Shown here: positions 1 to 5,039 of the stretch, in pieces
How the letters are laid out: every line of letters starts with the position of its first letter
Numbering within the stretch: position 1 is the first letter of the stretch
From: Deltaproteobacteria bacterium
Lineage (GTDB): Bacteria; Myxococcota_A; UBA9160; UBA4427
DNA: 18,839 nucleotides
Reading direction: 5' to 3'
Assembly (NCBI GenBank): GCA_011051925.1
Contig: DRKE01000186.1
Span: 1-18,839 of the forward strand
Notes under the pieces: model-generated
Database searches by the model: none
What the model saw: only the letters and a program-made list of their open reading frames with translations
What the model was told of the DNA's origin: nothing
Made by a program: the position numbers and the translations under genes

Positions 1-125
1 GCACCATCGGGATGGACCCGCAGGGCCTCGTCGAGCCAGGCGAGGGCTTCCTCGATCCGCCCGCCATGGGAGGCTTCCATCGCCTGATCCAGGCAATCCC
101 AATAGCGATCCTTGTCTTTCCGCAT
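1..125 (-). CDS. TPR-repeat protein, N-terminal fragment
   Basis: The 41 visible codons start at an ATG at 125-123, preceded by a GGAG Shine-Dalgarno at a suitable distance, and run off the left edge of the window. The protein starts MRKDKDRYWDCLDQAMEASH and continues with GRIEEALAWLDEALRVHP. That second stretch has the spacing of a tetratricopeptide helix pair: an Ala/Leu-rich helix, small residues, then a Pro ending the second helix. TPR proteins are protein-protein interaction scaffolds. Nothing visible gives a specific role, a signal peptide or an enzymatic domain, and the C-terminal part is outside the window. It is divergent from the lipoprotein gene at 329, so the 203 bases between them must hold both start regions; I see no convincing promoter pair there. 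Confidence 0.6.
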   Translation of the reverse strand, partial: MRKDKDRYWDCLDQAMEASHGGRIEEALAWLDEALRVHPDG

Positions 126-328
126 GGTCTCCACGCCAGGGTCTGCATTCCGGCACCCACCGGAGCACCTCGACCCGATTCCGGGCCCTTCGCACCGCCG
201 GCACACGACCGGGACGGCTCATCCCCGGCGGAGCCGGAACCCGAAGCCGGCAGAGTAGCGTAGCCCCCCGTCCGAATGTCGAGCCCTCGGGGAACCAAGC
301 GGAATGGAAGCCGCTACAGTCGGGCGCG

Positions 329-937
329 ATGAGCGGATTCCGGCCGATGGCCTTCAGGACAAGCCGACGGGAAGAGCCGAAGGAGAGGTCGGGCCGAGCT
401 TCGGGGCGATCCGGCCCTTCGTTCTTCTTCTTCGTCTTCATCCTCGGCGTGATCGCGCTCGCGGCGGCCTGCGCGGCGGCGCCGACCGGACCCCCCTTCG
501 AGCCCGCCCCGCCCCCGTCGCCGGATCGGGGCCGGATCTACCTCTACCGGATCGACGAGCGCGAGTCCCTGGCCAGCGTTCGTGTTGCGATCGACGGCGA
601 TCCGCTCGGGCGGCTGCACGATCGGGAATACACCACGCTCGAATTGCCCCCCGGCTCCCATGAACTTCGCGTCGGGCTTCGCGGTTTCGGCTGGTTGGCC
701 TGGGGTTGGAACGAACATCGATTCCGCCTGGCCCCGGGCGAGACGCACTACATCAAGCTCTCCGTCCGGCTTTCTTCGAGCCCCGTCGCCCGATCACGAG
801 AACTCGAGATCGCGGGAAGGGAGGCCGGTCGCGCGAGCGAGAACGTCTTCATCATCCTGCCGTCCGAGCGGGAAGCCCTCACCGAACTTGCCACGACGAG
901 GCGGATCGACGGAAGCCCGGATCGCGAACCCGATTGA
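329..937 (+). CDS. DUF2846-like small lipoprotein
   Basis: A 202-residue protein. An Arg-rich N-terminus (1-30) is followed by a hydrophobic stretch (31-47, FFFFVFILGVIALAAA) ending at Cys48. The lipobox is weak (Ala at -3, Leu at -4), so this is a probable lipoprotein signal. A Pro-rich linker (51-66) leads to a beta-rich domain at about 69-145 with the pattern IYLYR, VAIDG, LPPGSHELRV and YIKL. That pattern matches DUF2846-type lipoproteins, where a short domain carries a conserved Gly after a VDG turn and a PGxH motif. The molecular function of the family is not known. The start is uncertain: no clear Shine-Dalgarno precedes 329, and an in-frame ATG at 347 would shorten the tail by six residues. 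The 29-residue stretch before the hydrophobic core is long for a signal peptide, so the true start may lie further in. It stands alone, downstream of the divergent TPR gene. Confidence 0.6.
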   Translation: MSGFRPMAFRTSRREEPKERSGRASGRSGPSFFFFVFILGVIALAAACAAAPTGPPFEPAPPPSPDRGRIYLYRIDERESLASVRVAIDGDPLGRLHDREYTTLELPPGSHELRVGLRGFGWLAWGWNEHRFRLAPGETHYIKLSVRLSSSPVARSRELEIAGREAGRASENVFIILPSEREALTELATTRRIDGSPDREPD

Positions 938-971
938 ACCCCAGGCTCTGGGGGGGATACGCAACTAGCCT

Positions 972-977
972 GATAAT
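972..977 (+). promoter_or_regulatory. Possible -10 box GATAAT
   Basis: GATAAT matches the sigma-70 -10 consensus TATAAT at five of six positions and is preceded by T, in a region otherwise very poor in A+T. No -35 hexamer is found 16-18 bases upstream (bases 949-954 are G-rich). If used, transcription would start near 984 and enter the stem-loop series that ends at 1136. This is a guess based on one box. Confidence 0.25.
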
Positions 978-983
978 CGGTCG

Positions 984-1136
984 GAACTGCTCTGGTATCG
1001 CTTCGCGACTGTGTTAGCTTCCGGGCGGGCTCGGATGGCCGCAAGGTCGAGCCCATTCTCCCTTGAGTATCCGTGCGGGAGCAGGCAGGACGCACACTGA
1101 CTGATCCCAGGGCCCATTCCGAAAGGGATGGGCCCT
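984..1136 (+). ncRNA. Candidate structured small RNA
   Basis: Three hairpins follow one another between the GATAAT box and the GC-rich stem-loop at 1109-1136. The first pairs GGGCTCG (1027-1033) with CGAGCCC (1048-1054) and has an inner C-C/G-G stem closed by a GCAA tetraloop. The second pairs GTGCG (1073-1077) with CGCAC (1091-1095). The third is a 12-pair stem with a GAAA tetraloop. GNRA tetraloops on two stems are typical of functional RNAs. I do not recognise 6S, SRP, tmRNA, RNase P or any riboswitch core. GGA motifs occur in the loops of the first two stems, which could bind a CsrA-type protein, but that is speculation. The family is unknown and the ends are approximate. Confidence 0.25.
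1109..1136 (+). terminator. GC-rich stem-loop with GAAA tetraloop
   Basis: Bases 1109-1120 pair with 1125-1136 in an unbroken 12-base-pair stem (one T-G wobble) closed by GAAA at 1121-1124. It is followed by TACTCGTCT, not a T run, so it is an imperfect intrinsic terminator at best; it could equally be the 3' domain of a structured RNA. Confidence 0.4.
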
Positions 1137-1169
1137 ACTCGTCTGGTACGCGCGCTCGAGCGCATGCGC

Positions 1170-1250
1170 GCTGAGGGCCTTTCCTCACTTGCGCGTGCGT
1201 CGGGCGCGCGGGGGCTGAGGGCTCTTTCCCGTTCCCGGCGCGCGTCGGGC
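1170..1250. repeat. Imperfect direct repeat, two units
   Basis: Unit one is 1170-1205 and unit two is 1214-1250. Both begin GCTGAGGGC, share TTTCC in the middle and end with a near-identical GCG(T/C)GCGTCGGGC. About 26 of 37 positions agree, with a period of 44 bases. The ends are much better conserved than the centre. No function is evident; it may be a decayed tandem duplication. Confidence 0.45.
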
Positions 1251-1264
1251 CCTGCCTGGGCGGA

Positions 1265-1296
1265 GGCCTCCTTCCAGCGATCGGGGAACGGAGGCC
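1265..1296 (-). terminator. Stem-loop downstream of tRNA-Ile2
   Basis: On the minus strand, downstream of the tRNA CCA end, GGCCTCC pairs with GGAGGCC (1290-1296 with 1265-1271), then after a one-base bulge TTCC pairs with GGAA (1285-1288 with 1272-1275), leaving a nine-base loop. Eleven pairs in all. No U tract follows, so it may terminate poorly alone or simply protect the 3' end for tRNA maturation. Confidence 0.45.
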
Positions 1297-1315
1297 CGGG
1301 GTGGGCGGGTGCGGG

Positions 1316-1391
1316 TGGTGGGCCTGCCTGGACTTGAACCAGGGACCATCCGGTTATGAGCCGGTTGCTCTGACCACTGAGCTACAGGCCC
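1316..1391 (-). tRNA. ileX: tRNA-Ile2 (CAT anticodon, lysidine type)
   Basis: The 76-base cloverleaf has acceptor stem GGGCCTG/CAGGCCC, discriminator A and an encoded CCA (1318-1316). The T-arm is CCTGG-TTCAAGT-CCAGG and the anticodon CAT lies at tRNA positions 34-36 (window 1358-1356). Three tRNAs carry CAT. Initiator is excluded by the G1-C72 pair. Elongator Met is less likely because the acceptor has C4-G69 and C5-G68, the pairs known to be recognised by TilS, and because the D-arm, variable loop and T-arm follow E. coli ileX closely (for example GGTTCAAGTCCAG). If this is right, TilS converts C34 to lysidine so that the tRNA reads AUA. The top of the anticodon stem (27-43) is an A-A mismatch. 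Met cannot be ruled out without a covariance model. Confidence 0.8.
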
Positions 1392-1402
1392 GCCAGGCAG
1401 GG

Positions 1403-1408
1403 ATTCTA
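1403..1408 (-). promoter_or_regulatory. -10 box of the tRNA promoter
   Basis: TAGAAT on the minus strand (ATTCTA at 1403-1408) agrees with TATAAT at five of six positions and sits 11 bases before the tRNA 5' end at 1391, which suits a start near 1396 and a short RNase P leader. The hexamer 17 bases upstream (GCCCGT) is not a -35 match, so the promoter is weak by consensus or relies on upstream activation. Confidence 0.5.
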
Positions 1409-1470
1409 CCGCTTCCGGGACCGGCACGGGCACGTTGTCGAGTTCGGGGCGAACTGCGAGAATCCGCGGC

Positions 1471-2823
1471 ATGACGAACGGATCCTCCCCACATCTCGTC
1501 GCCATCATCGGCGGCGCCACGGCCGGTGCCGAGGTTGCCCACCGCCTGGCCGATCGAGGCGCGCTCGTTTTCGTGTTCGAGCAGAACGCCCGCCCGTACG
1601 GAAAGATCGAGGATGGCCTGCCTCGATGGCACGAGGCGTTGCGCAAGAAGGAGTACGAGACGATCAAGGAAAAGCTGTCGCATCCCGGAGTCACCTTCGT
1701 GCCGGATACGGCCATCGGTCCGGATGTCGGATTCAAGGAACTGGTGAACGACTGGGGCTTTTCGGCAGTGGTCCTGGCGAACGGCGCCTGGCGCGACCGC
1801 CCACTTCCCATCGAAGGGGCCGATCGCTTCATCGACAAGGGGCTCGTCTACCAGAACCCCTTCGTGATCGCCTTCAATCATGCCGAACGGGGCGACCGGC
1901 CCGAGGCCTCGTATACGGTGCATCCGGGCGCGGTGATCGTCGGGGGTGGGCTGGCCTCGATCGATGTCGCCAAGATCCATACGCTCGACCTCACGATCCG
2001 CACCCTCGTCGAGCGCGGAATCACGACCGATATCCACGAACTCGAGGTCAAGGGGATTCCGAAGGTCCTGGCGAAGCACGATCTCGAATGGGCGGATCTC
2101 GGTATCGAGGGCCCGACGATCTACTATCGACGCCGGATCGAGGACATGCCCGTCATGAGCGCGCCGGAAGGCGCGGACGAAGCGCGTCTCAAGAAGGTCG
2201 AGGCCGGACGACGGAGGATGCTCGAGAAGGCGATGGACAAGTATCGCTTCAAGGTCGAGCCTTTGAGTGCGCCCGACGGATTGCTGGTCGAGGACGACCG
2301 ACTCGTCGGACTCCGCTTCCGACGGACACGGATCGAGAACGGCCGCGTCCTCATGCAGGACGAGACCTTCGACGTGAAGGCCCCCGTCGTGATCAGCTCG
2401 ATCGGTTCGATCCCCGAGCCGATCGAGGGAATCGACATGCGAGGGGAACTCTTCGATTTCAAGGATTGGGATCTGGGTCGTCTCGAGGGCTATCCGACGG
2501 TCTTCTCGGTCGGCAATGTCGTGACCGGCAAGGGCAACATCGTCGCATCACGCAAACATGCGACCCATGTGAGCGAGGTGGCGATCGAGGCCTATCTCGG
2601 CCTTTCCGACGGAGACCGATCGGCGGCAGCGGAAGTCGCCGGAAGCCCGGCCCTCGATGCCGCTGCTGAAACCGCGGATCACGTGACGGCCCATCTGGGC
2701 GCGGCCACACCACCCGCGCCCGAGCGCGCCCGGCAATTGCTCGAAAGGATCGCCGCCCGACACGAGGCGATCGGTTTCGAGGACTTCGAGACCTGGCTCG
2801 AGAAGGCCGGCCCTCCCTGCTGA
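1471..2823 (+). CDS. FAD/NAD(P)-binding oxidoreductase, GltD/FprA-like
   Basis: A 450-residue two-nucleotide-domain flavoprotein. The N-terminal Rossmann segment AIIGGATAGAEVAHRLADRG (11-30) should bind FAD. A second dinucleotide motif, VIVGGGLASIDVAKI (155-169), should bind NAD(P)H. The C-terminal segment FSVGNVVTGKGNIVASRKH (345-363) resembles the flavin-contacting GN/GD motif of this superfamily. The overall plan matches adrenodoxin-reductase/ferredoxin-NADP reductase and the GltD small subunit, but the Cys clusters of GltD are absent. The substrate or redox partner is unknown. I chose ATG 1471 because the protein then begins just before the first beta strand; the TTG at 1435 in frame would add 12 unlikely residues, though neither has a strong Shine-Dalgarno. 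Oddity: the FAD motif reads GGATAG, with Ala at the usual second Gly. The gene is divergent from the tRNA and convergent with the SPFH gene. Confidence 0.75.
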   Translation: MTNGSSPHLVAIIGGATAGAEVAHRLADRGALVFVFEQNARPYGKIEDGLPRWHEALRKKEYETIKEKLSHPGVTFVPDTAIGPDVGFKELVNDWGFSAVVLANGAWRDRPLPIEGADRFIDKGLVYQNPFVIAFNHAERGDRPEASYTVHPGAVIVGGGLASIDVAKIHTLDLTIRTLVERGITTDIHELEVKGIPKVLAKHDLEWADLGIEGPTIYYRRRIEDMPVMSAPEGADEARLKKVEAGRRRMLEKAMDKYRFKVEPLSAPDGLLVEDDRLVGLRFRRTRIENGRVLMQDETFDVKAPVVISSIGSIPEPIEGIDMRGELFDFKDWDLGRLEGYPTVFSVGNVVTGKGNIVASRKHATHVSEVAIEAYLGLSDGDRSAAAEVAGSPALDAAAETADHVTAHLGAATPPAPERARQLLERIAARHEAIGFEDFETWLEKAGPPC

Positions 2824-2838
2824 AGCACCGGGTTCCCC

Positions 2839-2858
2839 AGCCGATCCCGGAATCGGCT
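2839..2858. terminator. Stem-loop between convergent genes
   Basis: AGCCGAT (2839-2845) pairs perfectly with ATCGGCT (2852-2858) around a six-base loop. It lies between the stop of the oxidoreductase (2821-2823) and the stop of the SPFH gene (2858-2860), in position to serve both strands. Neither side is followed by a T run. Confidence 0.45.
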
Positions 2859-3985
2859 CAGGCGCCGGGAATCGGGGGGGGCTGGGGTGCGAAGAATCCC
2901 GCCAGATCCTCGACCTCGGCCGCGCCCGCCCATTCGTTCATGCCAGCCCTCCAGACCAGCGTATCCCGGCCGACGCGACCGGACGCGATCGCCTGGGCCA
3001 GTTGGGCCGGGGTGAAGGGACCGACCGATTCGCCGCCCTCCGCGATATGCCACGCCACCGTCGGAACCGGCGGCGGCCCGGCGGGGGTCGTGGGTGAAGC
3101 AGGACCCGCCGATCCACCCGCGTTTCCGCCGACGATTCCGCCCATCGCGTTCGTCATCGCGAGACCCATTCCCAACCCGACCCCTGCACCCGCGAGTCCG
3201 CCGGCCGGATTCGCGGCGGCCTCGGGCATCGCGTTGCCGAGTTGATAGGCCTGGAAGGCATTCATGTCGCCGATCGCATTCATGCTGGCCCGCGCGTCGA
3301 GCGCCCGTTCGACCTCGGCGGGAACCGACACGTTCACGATGTAGAGCTGGGGAATCTCGAGGCCGTACTCATCGTCGATCCGCTGGACGACCTCCCGGCG
3401 AAGGGTCTCCGACAGTTCGGCGTAGTTCTCAGCGAGATCGAGGACGCTGATTCCGGAACTCGCGACCACATCCGCAAAGGCCATCGAGATGATCGACCGG
3501 AGCAGCGCCGAAACCTCTTCGGCCTCATAGACCCCGTCGGTTCCGACGAGCTCCGAGAGCAGCCGCCCCGGATCGATCGCGCGAAGCGTATAGGTTCCGA
3601 AGGCACGGATCCGAACCGATCCGAAATCCGGATCGCGCAGGGGCACCGGATTCGAGGTTCCCCACTTGAGGTCGGTCAGCTGGCGGGTGCTGACGAAATA
3701 GATCTCCGCCTTGAAGGGGCTATCGAAACCGTGCATCCAGCCCATCAGGGTCGAGAGGACCGGCAGATTCTTCGTCTCGAGTCGGTAATGCCCGGGCCCG
3801 AAGACATCCGCGATCCGTCCCTGGTGCACGAAGACGGCGGATTGACCCGGGCGGACGATCAGCTGCGCGCCGTACTTGATCTGGTTCCGGTATCGCGGAA
3901 AGCGCCAGACGAGCGTGTGTTGGCTGTCGTCGATCCATTCGACGATGTCGACGAGTTCGGCCCGGAGTTTGTCGAAGAGTGCCAT
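2858..3985 (-). CDS. SPFH-domain protein with C-terminal GYF_2 domain (YdjI-like)
   Basis: A 375-residue protein. Residues 1-240 match the YdjI-like 'virion core' branch of SPFH proteins: MALFDKLRAELVDIVEW at the start, then AQLIVRPGQSAVFVHQGRI, VFGPGHYRLETKNLP and IPQLYIVNVSVPAEVERAL. A Gly/Ala/Met-rich flexible stretch follows (254-295), then a Pro-rich linker, then a GYF_2/DUF4339 domain (309-366: W312, GPF 322-324, LVWRAGMNEW). SPFH proteins oligomerise on membranes; GYF_2 domains usually bind Pro-rich partners. The start is ATG 3985, with GAGGGG eight bases upstream; the frame stays open to 4306 but the extra residues are Arg-rich noise. It lies 59 bases after the zinc-ribbon gene on the same strand, probably co-transcribed. 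A run of eight C on the coding strand (2874-2881 on the plus strand) falls close to the C-terminus (PPPIPGA). Family assignment is firm; cellular role is inferred. Confidence 0.85.
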   Translation of the reverse strand: MALFDKLRAELVDIVEWIDDSQHTLVWRFPRYRNQIKYGAQLIVRPGQSAVFVHQGRIADVFGPGHYRLETKNLPVLSTLMGWMHGFDSPFKAEIYFVSTRQLTDLKWGTSNPVPLRDPDFGSVRIRAFGTYTLRAIDPGRLLSELVGTDGVYEAEEVSALLRSIISMAFADVVASSGISVLDLAENYAELSETLRREVVQRIDDEYGLEIPQLYIVNVSVPAEVERALDARASMNAIGDMNAFQAYQLGNAMPEAAANPAGGLAGAGVGLGMGLAMTNAMGGIVGGNAGGSAGPASPTTPAGPPPVPTVAWHIAEGGESVGPFTPAQLAQAIASGRVGRDTLVWRAGMNEWAGAAEVEDLAGFFAPQPPPIPGA

Positions 3986-4044
3986 TGTTCGTGCCCCTCT
4001 CTGGATCGGGCCGTCTCGCCCGGATCCGCTGGTTCTGGGATGTT

Positions 4045-4938
4045 TCAGTTCAAGAAGCTGCAGAGGAGATCGAAGATCGTCTCCACGGTCGAAATGCGCC
4101 TGCGCGGTCCGAAGATCGAATGGTCCGCCCGACTCTCGGCGGAGCCGAGCTGGAGCCGGAACTGCGCTTCCCGGGCGGCGTCCCTTTCCCGCGCGGCCTG
4201 GAGTTCGGCTTCGACCCGACTCGCTCTCTCGGCCCGGCCGGACAGCACGAATCCCGCGATCCGTTCGAGTTCGTGGGCGTCGAGCCAGGTGCCGTGTTCG
4301 TGACATTGATCGATGATCACGCCGGAACGTTTCTGGAAATTCCGCCGCCCCATCAGGGCATCACAGGCGGGGCAGCGTCGGTATTCGACGCGACTCTCGA
4401 TCGGGTTGCCGCCGTCCACCCGCGGTGCGATGGCGTCTTCCGCCGAGAACTGGCGCTCCCGGGCCGCCCGGGTCGCGCGCTCGATCAGCGAGTCGAAGCG
4501 ATCCTCCGGTGCCCACAGCCCATGGCATTTCGGGCATTCCTGGATCTCGAGACCCCCGATCTCGCGCTGCGTCATCCACCTCTCACAACACGGGCAGCGC
4601 AGATCGGACAGGGTCGAGGGCAGGGCCTGGGGATCGAAGGCGACCCCACAGCCGATACAGAACCGTGCGTCTTCCAGGTTGCGTGCATAGCATTCTGGAC
4701 AGATCAGGCTGCCCGGGTCGACGACCTGGACGATGGCCGATCCGCAGAAATCGCAGGCGTCTGCGTCGGCCCGGGCAACGGCGCCACAGGCGCCGCAGCG
4801 ACGGACGAGGGCGTCGGTCGGCACGGCGGGCGGGATCGCCTCGAGCGTCCTTCCACAGCGGCAATCGAAGGTGCACCCGGACGCCATCCCGGCCACGTCG
4901 TATTGGGTATGACAATCTGGACAGGCGATGAGCTTCAA
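4045..4938 (-). CDS. Multi-zinc-ribbon protein with two zf-TFIIB domains
   Basis: A 297-residue protein with five apparent metal knuckle sets: C6/C9 with C26/C28; C48/C51 with C62/C65; C80/C83 with C94/C97; C115/C118 with C135/C138; C189/C192 with C212/H215. The last two have the zf-TFIIB layout, each with the downstream signature (G-L/T-W-x-x-x-x-E-x-x). Residues 235-262 form a charged Ala/Glu/Arg-rich probable helix, followed by a short hydrophobic C-terminus (TIFDLLCSFLN). Ribbon proteins of this kind are often encoded beside SPFH proteins; in Bacillus, YdjG plays this part next to YdjI and PspA. The start is a TTG at 4938-4936, chosen for the GAGAGG Shine-Dalgarno five bases upstream and because the first knuckle begins at residue 6. 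It lies 101 bases after rpoD and 59 bases before the SPFH gene. DNA binding is not implied; membrane scaffold or adaptor is my inference. Confidence 0.8.
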   Translation of the reverse strand: MKLIACPDCHTQYDVAGMASGCTFDCRCGRTLEAIPPAVPTDALVRRCGACGAVARADADACDFCGSAIVQVVDPGSLICPECYARNLEDARFCIGCGVAFDPQALPSTLSDLRCPCCERWMTQREIGGLEIQECPKCHGLWAPEDRFDSLIERATRAARERQFSAEDAIAPRVDGGNPIESRVEYRRCPACDALMGRRNFQKRSGVIIDQCHEHGTWLDAHELERIAGFVLSGRAERASRVEAELQAARERDAAREAQFRLQLGSAESRADHSIFGPRRRISTVETIFDLLCSFLN

Positions 4939-4943
4939 GGGGA

Positions 4944-4949
4944 CCTCTC
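4944..4949 (-). promoter_or_regulatory. Shine-Dalgarno GAGAGG deciding a TTG start
   Basis: GAGAGG on the minus strand lies five bases before TTG 4938-4936 of the zinc-ribbon gene. The same hexamer, spacing and start codon occur before dnaG (9041-9046), which supports both TTG starts. Confidence 0.65.
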
Positions 4950-5039
4950 GGGCCCCCGTATCGGCGCGACACGCACGACGCTTGATCCCCGCCGGACGCC
5001 GCGTCCCTGCCTGTCCCGGCCCGCCCGACCAGGGCCTCT

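Larger units (their letters stand above)
938..1315. other. Gene-free stretch with stem-loops
   Basis: No coding frame here has a Shine-Dalgarno or recognisable protein. The stretch holds a GATAAT box (972-977), three successive stem-loops (1027-1054, 1073-1095, 1109-1136), an imperfect direct repeat (1170-1205 and 1214-1250), a GC-alternating patch around 1149-1170, and a strong hairpin (1265-1296) just downstream of the minus-strand tRNA. Together these look like a small structured RNA on the plus strand followed by the tRNA terminator region. Confidence 0.6.

Noticed and set aside
315..320. TACAGT as -10 box of a leaderless lipoprotein message
   Set aside because: Four of six matches and no -35; too little to call a promoter or a leaderless start.
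984..1136. 6S RNA, SRP RNA or a known riboswitch
   Set aside because: No long rod with central bubble, no SRP GGAAG apical signature, and no match to GEMM, SAH, glycine or cobalamin cores.
3242..4303. Open frame antisense to the SPFH and zinc-ribbon genes
   Set aside because: Both minus-strand genes show family motifs; this frame shows none.
3986..4306. N-terminal extension of the SPFH gene
   Set aside because: Arg/Gly/Pro noise overlapping the end of the zinc-ribbon gene; ATG 3985 has a good Shine-Dalgarno and the family's start MALFDK.
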